From NCBI RefSeq assembly GCF_019925205.1, contig NC_083560.1:64989266-65053265 (forward strand): a stretch of DNA of 64,000 bases, read 5' to 3'. Source of the DNA: Metopolophium dirhodum (lineage: Eukaryota; Arthropoda; Insecta; Hemiptera; Aphididae). Numbering within the stretch: position 1 is the first letter of the stretch; each line of letters starts with the position of its first letter. Position numbers and translations under genes: made by a program. This document shows positions 11,447 through 24,249 of the stretch, in pieces. Below the pieces are notes generated by a model. It did not search any database and had not been told where the DNA came from. It worked only from the letters and a program-made list of their open reading frames with translations.

Positions 11447-12685
11447 CAAGGACTGGAACCGGAACCGAAAGAACCAGTTCTGGAACCGGTTCTTGGAGAA
11501 AATCTAAGAACCGGACACGGAACCGGAATCCATATTTTACAATGCTTAGAACCGGAATTAGAACCGGAACCACAATTTAATATACAATAAGTTTTCCGGT
11601 TCTTTTAGGTTCTTATTGGTTCTAAGAAAAAGTCCTGTATTTCAAATAACTGAACATTTTATTTAAATTGGATTTTGTTGTAATCAAATAATTATTTTTT
11701 ATAGAAATATTTTTGTTTTGTACATAGTAAGATGTGGTATTTTAAAATTTTAACTCGAAATAATCGTATTATAGGTACGATCGAGACTGATTAATTTACA
11801 CACATAAAGGTTGCATTTTTCATTGTTACCAATACCGAGAATGGTCGACAACAATAATGTGTTTTTCTACAATCTTTACCAAATACCTACAACTATTACG
11901 AGAAATAATATTTATATAGTTATTTATAACTCTGTCTCACAGTCTCAAACACAGTCACACACTCACACATTGAAACATGCGATTAATTTACGACTTATTA
12001 ATCTTATGGTCATACTGTAATTTTATGTTAAGTACTTCTAAGACCTAAACCCAGTACACTTGTTAATCAATTAAAATATTTTTTGAAAATTTAATACTCT
12101 TCTTAAATTAATAATTTCTTACCTAGTAAAATTATTAAATTAATTTCTGATTTTATTAATAACTGTTTAATTCTTTAATTACCCACCTAATAATAAATGA
12201 TTTCAGAATTATTATATAGCCAGTTTTATTAGTTTTCATTTTCCAGTATAAATTTAAGAAGGAGGTTCAAAAAGTTCTAATAATATCTTGATGGATGTAA
12301 CAAACTAACATTACACTATTTTAAATTAGCAATTATAAAATTAATTTTGCAAACTGAAATAAATTGAGTAAAATTAAAAAAGTATTTGGAACGTATTTTA
12401 AATACTTTTTGAATGGATGTATTTGTATTTGTATTTAAATACAATTTTAAAAGTATCTTATATAAGACTGGGCCAAGTTATGACTTAATGAGGAAAAAAT
12501 TTACCTAATAAGCAATAGGTAATTTTTGAAATAAATCATTTTTAAGACCTGGTAAGAACCGGAATTAACCGGAACCGGAACCCATATTTTGTAATTTTAA
12601 GAACCGGAACCGGAACTTATTATATCTTTTTTATAAGAACCGAACCGAACCAGAACCAAAAAAATCCTAAAGGTTCCAGTCCCTG
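11447..12685. mobile_element. hAT-like non-autonomous element with GAACCGG-rich ends
   Basis: The left end CAAGGACTGGAACCGGAACC and right end GGTTCCAGTCCCTG are inverted copies. Perfect 8-bp target duplications ACTTACTT flank the element at 11439-11446 and 12686-12693, as expected for hAT. Both terminal regions are arrays of GAACCGG/CCGGTTC motifs (11455-11620 and 12545-12680), which may be repeated transposase-binding sites. The A+T-rich interior has no convincing frame. A second, shorter family member lies at 29549-29992. Confidence 0.88.
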
Positions 12686-12730
12686 ACTTACTTAACTATT
12701 ATCTTCTTACATGAAAAAAAGATTACTTAT

Positions 12731-12808
12731 TGGCAGCACAAGGCTGCGCTGTGCCGCTCCTACCGACTATAACAGATTACCGACAGGTAGTGGTTACTGC
12801 TGTGCAGG
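12731..12808 (+). other. Candidate 5' non-coding exon of the zinc-finger gene
   Basis: A G+C-richer stretch (GCACAAGGCTGCGCTGTGCC onward) is bounded by an acceptor-like TTATTGGCAG on the left and a donor (CAGG then GTAAGA) at 12809. It lies 340 bases upstream of the zinc-finger ATG. Directly before that ATG is an acceptor-like ACACACCAG followed by TGGATAA, so the two could be joined. If so the zinc-finger locus keeps an intron and is not a retrocopy. Splice motifs alone support this. Confidence 0.3.
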
Positions 12809-13151
12809 GTAAGATATGTTATTAATGTTACAATATTGATTCCTACGGATATTAAGAAACAATTAATACATTAAGATCTAACAGTTCATTGCTGGTTAAA
12901 ATGTTATTATTTTATAATTTAAAACTTAAAATAAATTGATGATTGTGCTGAATATAGCATAATATTGTACTCTATTCAAAGTCTAAAAAGTAATACAACA
13001 AGTGCTGGCTTAAAAATATGGTTAAGTTAATAAAATATGATAAACGGTCAAAACGGAATAGCATAGCAACCAAAGAACTGTATGAAATACAATTACATTG
13101 TAAATAATTTATTTGCAAACATAAACCGACTGATGACACACCAGTGGATAA

Positions 13152-13755
13152 ATGGAGAAGAAAACTTACGCCCGCGATGTCTGCGACAAGTCGTTCAGCC
13201 AAAGTAGCAGTTTGACGAAGCATCAACGCACACACACTGGTGATAAACCGTACGCGTGCGATGTATGCGACAAGTCGTTCAGCCAAAGTAGCAGTTTGAC
13301 GAAGCATCAACGCACACACACACTGGTGATAAACCATTCGCGTGTGATGTATGCGACAAGTCATTCTCTGTAAGTAGCAGTTTAACGGCATATCGACGCA
13401 TACACACTGGTGAAAAACCGCACCCATGTGATGTATGCGACAAGTCGTTCAGCCAAAGTAGCAGTTTGACGAAGCATCAACGCACACACACACTGGTGAA
13501 AAACCGTACGCGTGCGTTGTCTGCGACAATTCGTTCAGCCAATGGAGCTATTTCACAAACCATAGACACACACACACTTGTGAAAAACCATACGCGTGCG
13601 ATGTATGCGACAAGTCGTTTTATGCAAGTGGTGGTTTGACGAAGCATCAACGCACACACACTGGTGAAAAACCATACGCGTGCGATGTCTGCGACAAGTC
13701 GTTCAGCCAAAGTAGCAGTTTGACGGTACAGAAGCGAACGCACACGGCACACTGA
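13152..13755 (+). pseudogene. C2H2 zinc-finger array, seven fingers, two frameshifts
   Basis: The reading starts at an ATG right after an in-frame TAA and ends in RTHTAH then TGA at 13755. Seven C2H2 fingers follow the pattern YACDVCDKSFSQSSSLTKH with TGEKP-type linkers, as in DNA-binding nuclear zinc-finger proteins. The frame breaks twice, at about 13312-13323 and 13481-13494. In both cases the linker codons CGCACACACACT have gained one CA dinucleotide (+2 bases). Fingers 1 (first Cys to Arg), 3 (first His to Tyr) and 7 (first His to Gln) each lack a zinc ligand; fingers 2, 4, 5 and 6 keep all four. It could be a decaying paralogue of a large aphid family, or the CA gains could be sequencing or assembly errors in a live gene. 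Confidence 0.8.
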
Positions 13756-14782
13756 TCGAATTTATCAAAGATCTATTATCCAAAAGCCATATTAAAATAG
13801 GAAAATTTTGTTGACATATTATTATGCTGCGTTGTTTAAATGTTCAGTTTTGTCAAGTAAATAGTTGTTTTAAATAGTTGCTTTTCAATGTTTAAAGTGG
13901 TTTTAAATTTTCTATTTAAAATGTTGTACATAAATATCGTGTATTTTGGTTTTCAAAAATATTGTCAAATCAAAATTTTTGGGAATACATCACACCTGGG
14001 GATTATCCAAATATGAATGAGTCAAAAATGGTTCAAAAATGGTTAATTGAGGCGTGACATCATTTCAGTGTTTTTACATTCAGTAGTCTTTCACAGTCAA
14101 TTTGTACCCGTTTAAGTATTTTTATGAACTAATAAAAATGTAATGGCTAAGGATATATTGATATAAATAATTTGCTGCTCATTTATAAATTATACTAACC
14201 ATTTAACTACAATTAAAAAACAATTAATAATTATTAGAAAATAAAAAAAAATAGTAAATTCCTAATTAGTTGTTACATATAAATGATAAAACTAGGTAAT
14301 ACAACTATTATTTTAACATTTTACAATAATTATACAAACTAGATGTCCGGTAGGTAATTTAATAATAAAGATCATAAGACAATAATTTATTCATAAACTA
14401 ACCTTTATTATTCTGAACAACCAAAACAATTATTAAATAGCTTAATTACTTTATCAGTAATACCACACTATAAAGAATACTGAACTCTATCTTTAAACGA
14501 TTATAAAATAGTATTGTGTCTATGGATTTTCGATATTTTTTTAGTTGGTTTATGAACAAGTTATAAGAACCATGTATTAAATTTTCAAACTTTTTGACAT
14601 TTTTATAGAAACAAAAAAAAAATAATTTTGAACATTATATCTTGTATTTGCATAATAATATAAGCATTATAAACGTTTCGTTAAAATGTGAACTACCTAT
14701 ATATCTACGTTTATTTAGTTTTGAGTTCTTGTAAAAAAATTTTAATCGATTTTGTGTTAAAATTCCTGTTTTTACCTTTTTT
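13756..14782. other. Non-coding DNA downstream of the zinc-finger array
   Basis: No gene is visible. Short A-rich stretches such as AATAAAAATG (about 14131) could serve as a poly(A) signal for the zinc-finger locus, but the site is not compelling. Confidence 0.45.
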
Positions 14783-16080
14783 AGATTCTAAGCGGAGCGA
14801 GGAAGCTATTAGTTTTACAATGGTGTTTATTTTAATTTTTTTTTATATCCTGTACACAAAATATCTACCAAAAGGAGTGCTTCGATTTCAACATATAGTA
14901 CCTTATGTTTTATCAAATTGGATCAAGATGGTACTTTAAAGAGGTCATTTTTCGATTTTCTCAATAGTTATTTAATGCCACGAGAAAAACTACTGGAAAA
15001 TTACGAAAAACCGCTTAAAATGGGATTTTAATTTATGACGCTTTGTTTATCACCATAGTAACGAAAAAAAAAATAATATTATAATATTAATTCAATTTAC
15101 TGGCTATAATAAATAATAACAATATAAAATATCCAGACTGACAAACCATCTCCGCTCAGAATCGTTTTTCCTTATCAATGATTTTATATCATTGAGTTCA
15201 AGTTTAATACAATCCATCATAAATTGACTCACTCGTAACCTACTGTAAAGCAGAGCGACATCCACTTATTTTTATTTTTGTATTAACACTGGTAACATTC
15301 AATCTTGACCAAGACCCAACTATATACATTATATGCTACCAGAAACCACCCATAAAGTTGTAAATCAATTATTTTTCAACTACTTGTCGAATGTCGTGTA
15401 AATACACACACAACAAAAAAAACACAACATTTTATAATCAAAATGCATCATTTTAATGCTTAGAATTTGTAATTTAGACAATTATTCGAAAAACGAGTTA
15501 TTGAAAAAATCGATTTTCGTCTTTTGTTGTAATTACAAAAACGAATAACCGGAGATAGTTGAAGTATTCACAAAATATTATGGCTTTTTTCGTGTATGGG
15601 CCCTTATTAAAATTTTCTGGAAGGCCAAAAATGGCCTATTCGCCCCTGTCTATAGGTAACTAATCATGGACAAATGAAAGATGAAATTATAACGTTAAAA
15701 GTTAAAATCTTGCTCCAGCTGGAGATTTCTTTGGTGCCAATTACTATTTATATGTATTTTGATGTCTGTATAATAGCTGTTATGGCTTGGAGTTTGTTTT
15801 TTGATGGATGTCATGCATGTTCTATGGAAATCGAGAAAATGTCGAGGGGATTATGAAATTTAATTTTGTCCCATTTTTAAATGTCTTCCATTATTTGTAT
15901 AAAATTTTATTTTATAATCACAACGGAGATAATGCAGTTATATGGGTAAGTAACTATTTTCTTTTCTTAAAAAATAACTACAATTAAAATCTTTGAAAAT
16001 AAATCTAAAAATATGTCCATAAACAGCTCAAAATGAGTCAAAATAAGTAGATAGATAATGTATGTTCAACATCATTTGGA
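14783..16080. repeat. Dispersed aphid-type repeat, long copy
   Basis: The segment begins ATTCTAAGCGGAGCGAGGAA, continues TTTTACAATGGTG, and later contains ATCTCCGCTCAGAATCG (about 15149). Related pieces occur at 36742-36784, 56131-56174 and 59441-59480. Towards the end (16012-16045) the motif GTCCATAAACAGCTCAAAAT matches the repeat blocks at 53.7 and 54.4 kb. A stray hAT-like terminus, ATTCGCCCCTG, lies near 15638-15648 without its partner. No protein is supported. Confidence 0.55.
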
Positions 16081-16513
16081 TTTTTTAAATCGTTGAAAAA
16101 TACCTTAAAATTAGCTTATTTTAACTATTTAATGGTCAATTTAGAGCACTTTTTTTGTATACAATTACATCCGTATTTCGCATACTTTATATAAAATTGC
16201 ACACAATTTTCAATTACATACAAAACTCTAAATATGAAATTATATTAGAGAAAAATATATTTCAAGTTATATGTTGTATAGAATATTTCTAATGTAAACA
16301 TTTGCTGAACAACTCAAGTACCTATACTTTCCTAATAGAAAATATATTTAACTTGAGAATCTGAGTGAACTACTACTAAAGTTCTACTTTAAATGGTGTG
16401 AACATACACAAGCAAAAAAAACACACATAATTAAAAATAAATACATTTATTAGTTAGTTCATTCGGAAACTAAAAAAAAATACATATGCACCTAGTATTG
16501 TTTATTTGTAATA

Positions 16514-16611
16514 CAGTGAAATTTCCGAACTATAAAGTCTTATGGGCAAAAAAAAAAAATTCGTGTTATAAATAAAATAAAATTAATTTGGTTCTCAAAA
16601 ATATTACACTG
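16514..16611. mobile_element. 98-bp pogo/Tigger-like MITE
   Basis: The left end CAGTGAAATTTCCGAACTAT resembles pogo/Tigger termini; the right end is ...AAAATATTACACTG. TA dinucleotides flank both ends (16512-16513 and 16612-16613). Only the outermost bases match strictly as inverted repeats, so the family call rests mainly on the left end and the TA duplication. Confidence 0.6.
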
Positions 16612-16613
16612 TA

Positions 16614-17055
16614 TTATTAAAACACGGTTGCTGGGGTAAAGTACCTGATTTAATTCCCTTGAAACGATTCTCCAACCCCCTGCGATTATCACTGCAGTTT
16701 TGAATGCCTATATGGCTATACCTACATTGTCTTGCAGGTTAAATCCCTATACCCCAAAAATCCCTGTTTACGCTTATTAATATTAAATCCATTGTGTTAC
16801 ACTGATGTTGATCCCTCTTCCAATGATGGGGGAAAACCGATCCATCCATGCTGTCTGCCTTACCCGTTGTACTAAAGTCGACCAATGACCATAATATACA
16901 AATTATTATTTATTTGTGTGTAGTATAGGTACAACTATGCGAACAATTTACGATTGCTTGAATTAACTGTTACGTACACACACAGGGTCAAGTTAATGGT
17001 CGAGTGCAATGAGGAATTTTTTCCGGGGTGCCTCATCATTTATTATCAAAAACTT
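16614..17055. other. Non-coding spacer
   Basis: No gene, RNA or bounded repeat is evident. It is slightly richer in G+C around 16640-16870. Confidence 0.45.
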
Positions 17056-17160
17056 GACTGAGTAAACCATAAAATGCAATTAACTTCTAACTTTTGACTT
17101 CTTGTTATTGGTTCTTATTAACTTAACTTAACTGAGTTTAAAAAAAAATCATTAACTTGT
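17056..17160 (-). repeat. Dispersed AGTTAA-type repeat, copy 2 (inverted)
   Basis: The reverse complement reads GACTCAGT at one end and contains AACTCAGTTAAGTTAAGTTA and ACCAATAACAAGAAG, matching 4618-4720 over about 100 bases with scattered differences. The two copies lie 12.4 kb apart in opposite orientation. Confidence 0.6.
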
Positions 17161-19399
17161 CCAGCTTTCGATACTATTGACACTATTGAATAACTGTATT
17201 TTACATAAATAAACACAAAATACAAGTTTATATCAATGGCTTACGGGCCTCGCTCAGTCGCTCGAGGACCAGCACTGCCCTTCTACTATACAGTGCTTAC
17301 GTCCTTAAATATTATTTTACAAAGTGCTGCCTCAGCTTATTTGCTTCATTTGTCTATTGTTACAAATATGATACTATCTGTTATTTTAATTATTTAATTA
17401 GTTGGCACATACAACACAATGATAGTACTGTAGGTATACAATATAGTCGATACGTCTACAAATTTAATCGCTGTAACTAAAATTATCTTGAAATAAAATT
17501 GAAAATAATATAACTATTAGTTCGTGTTTGTTCGCTGCAATGTTCTTCCTGCAGACGATGCCTGCGATAATTAGGTAAGATTTGTCCATTCAGTGTGTCA
17601 ATATTTTTACCCATGTCGAAGAACATTATATTATTCATGATATTTACTCCCAGCGGTGGACACATAACTGACTGTACCGGAAATTATATCACTGAACCGT
17701 AAGCGACAGCGTTGTTCGTTCGCTCAAATCGCGACTGACAAATTGAAACTCGAATAATAATAATAATAATAATAATGATTGAAGTGCTAACGGACATTTC
17801 CGGTAGTCGTTTCAACACTCGTAATTGTACTATAGTGTACGTAGTGTATATTATAAACCTACTTTGCTCGTGATATAATATGTAGGTACCTTTTATACGC
17901 GGGTGTAGGTTTGAGATTTTATGTACACGCTTGGTTGTATATATGTTAATTTGATAGAATGTAAGCTAATTTGTGGTATAAACTGTTAGTTAACATATCA
18001 TTATTTATTATACTGTGCATTATAACCTTAAACTGCAAAAATCAAGATATACCTATAATATTACCTAGGTAATTTTCCTATATGTTGATATTAATGAATA
18101 TATAATAACAGCTAGGTATCACATAATAATAGGTCTTATACAAATACCTATTGGCTATTACCTATATACACATGTAATTTTTCCAAACGAAAATAAATTC
18201 TTATTCGTTTTTTTATTCAAACTAGGTAAGATTGGCAGATATACTTTTAAATTTCATGCTATGTGAGTATTAATAGAATAAAAAATTAATTAATTTTTTT
18301 AATTAATTAATAAATTAATTAAAAAAATTTTCTCTAACAGTTTACAAAATTCAAAAACAATTTATTAATGTTCAGAAAAGCTTATCGGGTGAATTATATA
18401 TTATATATATATACAGAGCGGGAGAATTGGAATTGTTTTGGCTTTGTTTAATTTTTAAAAGAAAAGTTAATTGGTAAAAAGAATCCCTTCCATGGAAAAC
18501 GGGAATAATAGAAAAAAAAAGAGAAATTAAAACAACAATAAGCTGCGAACGCCATTGTATAGTAGGCACAAAAGCTTTTCTTTTTTTTTTGTGTCCTTTT
18601 GCTTAAAAACCTACAACAGGGATGTTAAATTAATGGGACGTGGTAGGAAATACAGAGAGATGAGAAATGGAAAGGATTGACCAAGCAAGTTTTAATTGAA
18701 TACCAAGGTTAAGTAATAAATGCGCAACCAATACAACCTTTGTTCGCCGTGACTTACACTGTGAATATTTCTCAAATAAATAAACTTACACAATTCAAAT
18801 TATACAAATGACATATTAAATTTGGACTTCCATTGGTTTTTAAACACCAACCATTTTTATATCCATAAAATTAAATGATTATATCTAAGATATTTTGATT
18901 AGTTATATACGAGTTAAAACTTGAAACCTAAGTACAAAACTAGTTACAATAGTATACAACATTAATTTAAAAATGCATTATATACATACGTATATACTAC
19001 ATTTCGGAAATATATAAATTGCAAATGTTATCACATCTTACAACCGGACATTATTATGTGTTAGAAAACTATACAAAAATTCAAAATGTTTACTCAAATT
19101 TGTAAAAATACGTATGTATCTATTACAGGTTTAAGTATATACTATGCGTCTAAGCAAATACTTACTTCCAATATTATGTAGCATACAAATAACTATAATA
19201 TACAATTACATAAATACATTTTTGAATAAATAAGTATTATATGAAATTAATTTATACTAAATATTATTTTAATTTTAAATATTCTTTGTAAGTTTGTTCA
19301 ACCTACAATAATAATAGTCAATATAAACATGTGTACCCGGAAAAGCTTCGTGTTGAATACATTTTTAAAAAAAGTAAAACTCTACAACCTTATAGTCTG
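17161..19399. other. Non-coding DNA with TAA microsatellite and A+T palindrome
   Basis: A (TAA)n tract lies at about 17755-17776. A self-complementary TTAATTAATTTT/AAAATTAATTAA stretch lies at about 18285-18330. The open frames here are short and A+T-driven. The sequence just before the MITE ends in its target duplication ATAGTCTG (19392-19399). Confidence 0.5.
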
Positions 19400-19566
19400 C
19401 AGTGGCGTAGCCAGGGGGGCTAAGGGGACTCCCCATTGACTGTATTGACCTTAGAATTTTATCAAGATTAATGAAAAATAAAAAGTGTAAATAAAAAAAA
19501 CATTTTGTATTTGTATTTTTTGTGAGACTTAGCCCCCCCCTTATATACAAAATTCATACACCACTG
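19400..19566. mobile_element. 167-bp hAT-type MITE (CAGTGGCGTA family)
   Basis: It begins CAGTGGCGTAGCCAGGGGGG and ends with the inverted CATACACCACTG. Perfect 8-bp target duplications ATAGTCTG lie at 19392-19399 and 19567-19574. A G-run starts 14 bases from the left end and a run of seven C sits near the right end. Non-coding. Confidence 0.88.
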
Positions 19567-19574
19567 ATAGTCTG

Positions 19575-20596
19575 TATAGATATTATATGCATATAGTAAA
19601 ATTAATTATATTTGTATGCATATAACATAGACAAAGTATTCTACCACCATAGTACCAGCACCTACAATTTCATATATTTGAAGAATTTAGGTTTAGAGCG
19701 AAGCAAATAAGGAGCTCTTGGGTTTAGCATTTTATATTTTATAAAATGTGTTTTTTTTTTTTTATCACAAATCTATTTCGATATAATCCTTTCAGCATTA
19801 AAAACCTTAAAATGTAAGAATCACAAAATCAACAATATATCAGTAAGTAAAAATGTAACGATTATAAGTTGGTGTTTTTTTTTTGGACATGGAGTTTTAC
19901 TCAAAATACATTTGTTCATTTATTTTTTCATTTAGTTAGAGTTAAAAACTGAAACTTAGCTGTAGAAGAAGCACTTAAAAAAATATAAATAGTTAAAATA
20001 TACATAATATACCATACTTACGCATATAACATAGCATGCTTTGTTATGTATAGGTAATTGATTGATAATTATTGATTGATTCGCCATTAGCTTACAATGC
20101 CATTGTTAAATAATAACATGTATACATCAATTTTTTTATTATTATTCAAAAACTTTTTTTGATTTTAATCATGCGAACTAAAGGGATTGCATTTCCAAAT
20201 GAGTGATTTATGGAATTTCGTTCATTGTTGTTTAATTCTCCTGGACGCAATTTGATTCCTATTATTCGATCGTATTTTTTAATTATATAAATCTATAATC
20301 TTATGGACTATGGAATGTTGAGCTTGAACACATATATTGCAGTTAAAACTTAAAAGTATAAACTATATTATGTAGGTATAATATTTTATGACCTAAAATA
20401 TATTATAATACAATCAATTATAAACTATATAAAGTATATAGGTATACCTAATAATATACTAAATCATGAAATGTGTAAAAGTTAAAACTTTTACAATTGA
20501 AACTGAATAGGTATATTTTTCAAATTCATACAAATATAGGCAATACAAAAAAATACGCTACTAGTCTAAGTTTTTTTTTTACATCACAGTATTATA
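19575..20596. other. Non-coding DNA
   Basis: A phrase at 19696-19725 (GAGCGAAGCAAATAAGGAGC) recalls the GAGCGAGGAAGC core of the dispersed repeat at 14.8 kb and may be a very old copy. Otherwise only A+T-rich simple sequence is seen. The last eight bases are the target duplication of the next MITE. Confidence 0.45.
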
Positions 20597-20775
20597 CAGT
20601 GGCGTGTAACATAGGGTCCAAGTGTTTCTCGAGCAACACCTTAAATATGGGTGGGTGGGTGGGTATTGATAGATGAAAAAATCGGTCATTTTATAGGTCG
20701 GTATGACAGTATTATGTATAGGTCTTCTAAAATTATTTGAGCAACACCAATTTTTTTTTATGATACACGCCACTG
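20597..20775. mobile_element. 179-bp hAT-type MITE (CAGTGGCGTGTA family)
   Basis: The left end CAGTGGCGTGTAACAT and right end ATGATACACGCCACTG are inverted copies. Perfect 8-bp target duplications GTATTATA lie at 20589-20596 and 20776-20783. Internally GAGCAACACC occurs twice, and there is a short (GGGT)n run at about 20649-20664. No coding. Confidence 0.9.
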
Positions 20776-20783
20776 GTATTATA

Positions 20784-22189
20784 TAAAATATATGAATATT
20801 TCAAAATAACATAATAATATATGTATGATATCAATTTTGATACAAGAATAACAATAACTATATATATATATACTACAGTGTATGATGTGTATACGTATAC
20901 AATATATAATATCAATTTTGTTCGTAATACAATGAATCTATTATATTATGTATATTTTGTTATTGTTAAAGTTATCTTTCATCCTTTTGACACACCTTAA
21001 AATAAATTAAATAAAATACGCATTTTAATAAATATGGATGTCATTGTGTGTTTATACGAAAAAAAAATATAATAAACTCGTTTAAAAGCCATAACAAATT
21101 AATTTTAATAAAAACTAGTAAATCTTACTTGTTCATTTTAATAGGTACCTATTAGTAGGTTCCAGGTATAAAATATGTTGTAATATTTTACAAATCATGT
21201 TTTGAAATATTTTATCAATTTTAGGTAAAATTGAACCCTTCTCCTCCCCCTCCACTGAGAAATATTTATACGATAGGCCTTGATCTTCAGTTATATTATA
21301 TAACTACCTAATGTAATATATAGTTTCAAAAACTATTAACTTTGATTTTAAGTCGTTACCTACAAAATGTTTTATTATTTTTTATCGTTATCGTTATTAT
21401 TTTAAGTTTTTACTATTTTTAATGATAACATATATTTACAATAATTCTTATTATTCCAAAGCAAAATAATTGTTCAGGGTACCTATTTCCGTACTTATAT
21501 AAAAATCTAATTTCGATGAGAATATTGAAGTTGCACAAGAGCACTGCGCAAAATATTGGGCCACTACCCGCTCATCAAAACTTTAAATACTTAGAACTAT
21601 TTAACAACACGTCTGGATTTTGATTTTTTTATATCGAAATAGTTATAAAAATAATAAGCTTCAGATAATATTTTATTGAAATATAATATGTTGTCATTAA
21701 AAAAAAAGTAAAAACTTAAAAAATTACAACTGTAAATAGTACCTATACCCATCAAATTAAAACTGTTGTTTTGTAACGACTTCAAGTTTCGTAAAAAAGA
21801 TTTTGAAACAAAAACTGTTGATGTTTTTGAAATAATGACGCATGTCTAATATGTTAAAAGAATCACATTATTGTTTTTTAATTGTAAAAATCACATTACA
21901 TACCTATACCCAATTACAATAGATACAATATAGGTACTAACGTAGCTTACTAATGTTCTACCAGTTCTGATACGAGGGCGATATGATTTTATTCCGAAAT
22001 CAGTGACGTGATCAAACGAGTGGAAATGATCGTGATCAATAGCAGTAATAGTTGTGAACAACTGCGGATAAAACCTCGGATACACATATTATTATAGTAT
22101 CGTAACCATGACGTATAATAATATATTATTGTTTAGAATACACTGCAGACACACAGGCAGAGGCACACACAAACACTGCGCGTTCGTAT
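20784..22189. other. Non-coding A+T-rich DNA
   Basis: No gene or bounded repeat is visible. (TA)n runs occur near 20860-20872. Confidence 0.45.
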
Positions 22190-22790
22190 TTGTATCATAT
22201 ACGCCTATGCGGCGGCGTCCGGGCGTCATTAAAATCTAATTTCTCAATAACACATATACGGGGGCCGCCGCGTAAAACCGATGGATTTTGAAAAAAATTA
22301 TATAATAATAATAAAAACCGAACAATACGCATCATTAGTATATAGCGTGCGGTAAGCCTACTTAGGCCGTAATCACTCGGCATTTTTTTTTTTTTTCGGG
22401 CGTTTATTTTCAAATTAACGTCGTAGTTCGGTACCATTGTATCGGAAACACCTCGACTTTGAACTCTGCTTCAACACACTGTATGGCCGGTAGGTAAGTG
22501 TACATGTACACGCACGCGGCCGTGAAGTGGTTGTCTATTGAAATCGTATATATAATATAATAATGATTATTATTATATTTTTGTGTTATTGTACTGTGTA
22601 TGTGCGCCGCGCGTTGTGTCCGTTCTATTTACAGCATTTTATTACGATTGCGTAATGACAAAAAAATATTCTTGTTTTTTTTTTTTATCCATATTAATGA
22701 CCAAAAGATTCGTCTTCGGCCGTTTGATTTCAATACACGCCCGCACAGCGCATTATATGTACTGCGCGTGTGCAGAGTACCTACTTACGA
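22190..22790. other. GC-rich island, possible promoter or untranslated exon
   Basis: Compared with its surroundings the stretch is rich in G+C and CpG (GCGGCGGCGTCC, GGGGGCCGCCGCG, GTGCGCCGCGCG). No open frame in it looks like protein. Such islands in A+T-rich insect DNA can mark 5' ends of genes, but no start site or donor is convincing. Confidence 0.3.
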
Positions 22791-24249
22791 TTGAATAAGT
22801 TCACATTGAACATTTGAACCATAGTATTATTATAGTCGTACCTATATAATATAGGCCCTCCGACATTTAGACCGTCAAACCCACAATAACACGAACAACA
22901 AACAATATGTATTCATCTCGATTGTATTCGGACTCGTTGTAACAGTTTTATAAATAATCCTTTCGACCTTCCGTTGTTTTATTAAATTATTTCACCACCT
23001 ATTTTGTGGATACGACCTCATAAAGGCGACTATGGAGCTATAATAACATAATATTATGCTGTCCTCAAAAATACACCCTTTCCTATGTAATCAACCAAAT
23101 TTGATTATTTTTCGTTTAATTAATAGAAGAAAATATTTTACAACTCTCACTTAACTCCGTTTTTCAATATTTTATGTTTATTTTCACGATTTTATGTTTA
23201 GGTATATTACAAATTATTTTATGCCATTATTTAAAATTAAATTAAAATCAGAGTTCAGCTAGCGCAGGCAGTTGAAAGTCTTCTTCTTTCAGGTAATAAA
23301 CAATTATTGAAATCCGACAATTCTAGGAGTCCTGAGAGTTTTCCCTATGAAATCATTTTTGCTAATATTATAATACATCGTACACCCTCCTATTTCCTAA
23401 ATAGTTATCGGGCAATAGATGAGTGGAATAGTATTAGTGGCAACTAAAATATAATTCTAAAATTTTGTAAGACTGCAGAATATTTTGAAAATTGGCACCG
23501 GGCCCCTCAAGACTTTATTTCGACTATTCTTTCAACAGCTATTTCAATAGACTGTACACAGTTTATAACGCTAACTTTAACTACTTTAAATATAGAGTTG
23601 TATTTTTGATCTCATATATAGGTAGTGCAGTGCACTGTTCGCTATTTCCAATCAGCTAGTCTATACAGACTATATATTATTGTACTGCAGTATAATTAAG
23701 TAAGACAAAATGATTTATGTTTTTTATGATTTATGTAATACAGGGTTTACGAATAAAAGAATTCAGATTGTTTGGCTAGGTAACTTATAAAATTTGTTGA
23801 GGTGAAAAGTGAATTGTCGTTCATTCTTATATAATAGTATTGTGTCGCTGACACTTTTTGTTTAATAGTCTTTACAATAAGACATAATTTATAAGTCGTT
23901 TTAAGAGGTGGCGTGGGTTAATAAGTACAAACATTTGCATCTGGAAATGAAGTTAAGCTATGCGTAACGTTGCTTGAAGTTGAATGGGTTGCTGATTTCC
24001 CCTTTCTTTTGCATAATACTCGAATTGTTGTGGAAGACAAAATTAATGAAAGAACTATAATTAAAAATATTTAGATTGAATAATTATTTTTAAAAAAATA
24101 TGTGTTAAGGAGCTATAACTAAAAATAAGAAATTTAAAACTCTGGATCTAATTTTCAACAAATATAAACGATGCAATTATGTAAAAAAAATTGAATTTCA
24201 CAAACAGACGATAATTATTATTTTTCCATTAACGTATAAAAATTGGTAT
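22791..24249. other. Non-coding DNA
   Basis: No gene is supported. A phrase near 23490-23512 (TTGGCACCGGGCCCCTCAAG) is unusual in composition and may be a transposon remnant. Confidence 0.4.

Noticed and set aside
12972..13752. Minus-strand frames across the zinc-finger array
   Set aside because: They are antisense shadows of the tandem fingers; the plus strand carries the conserved Cys, His and linker residues.
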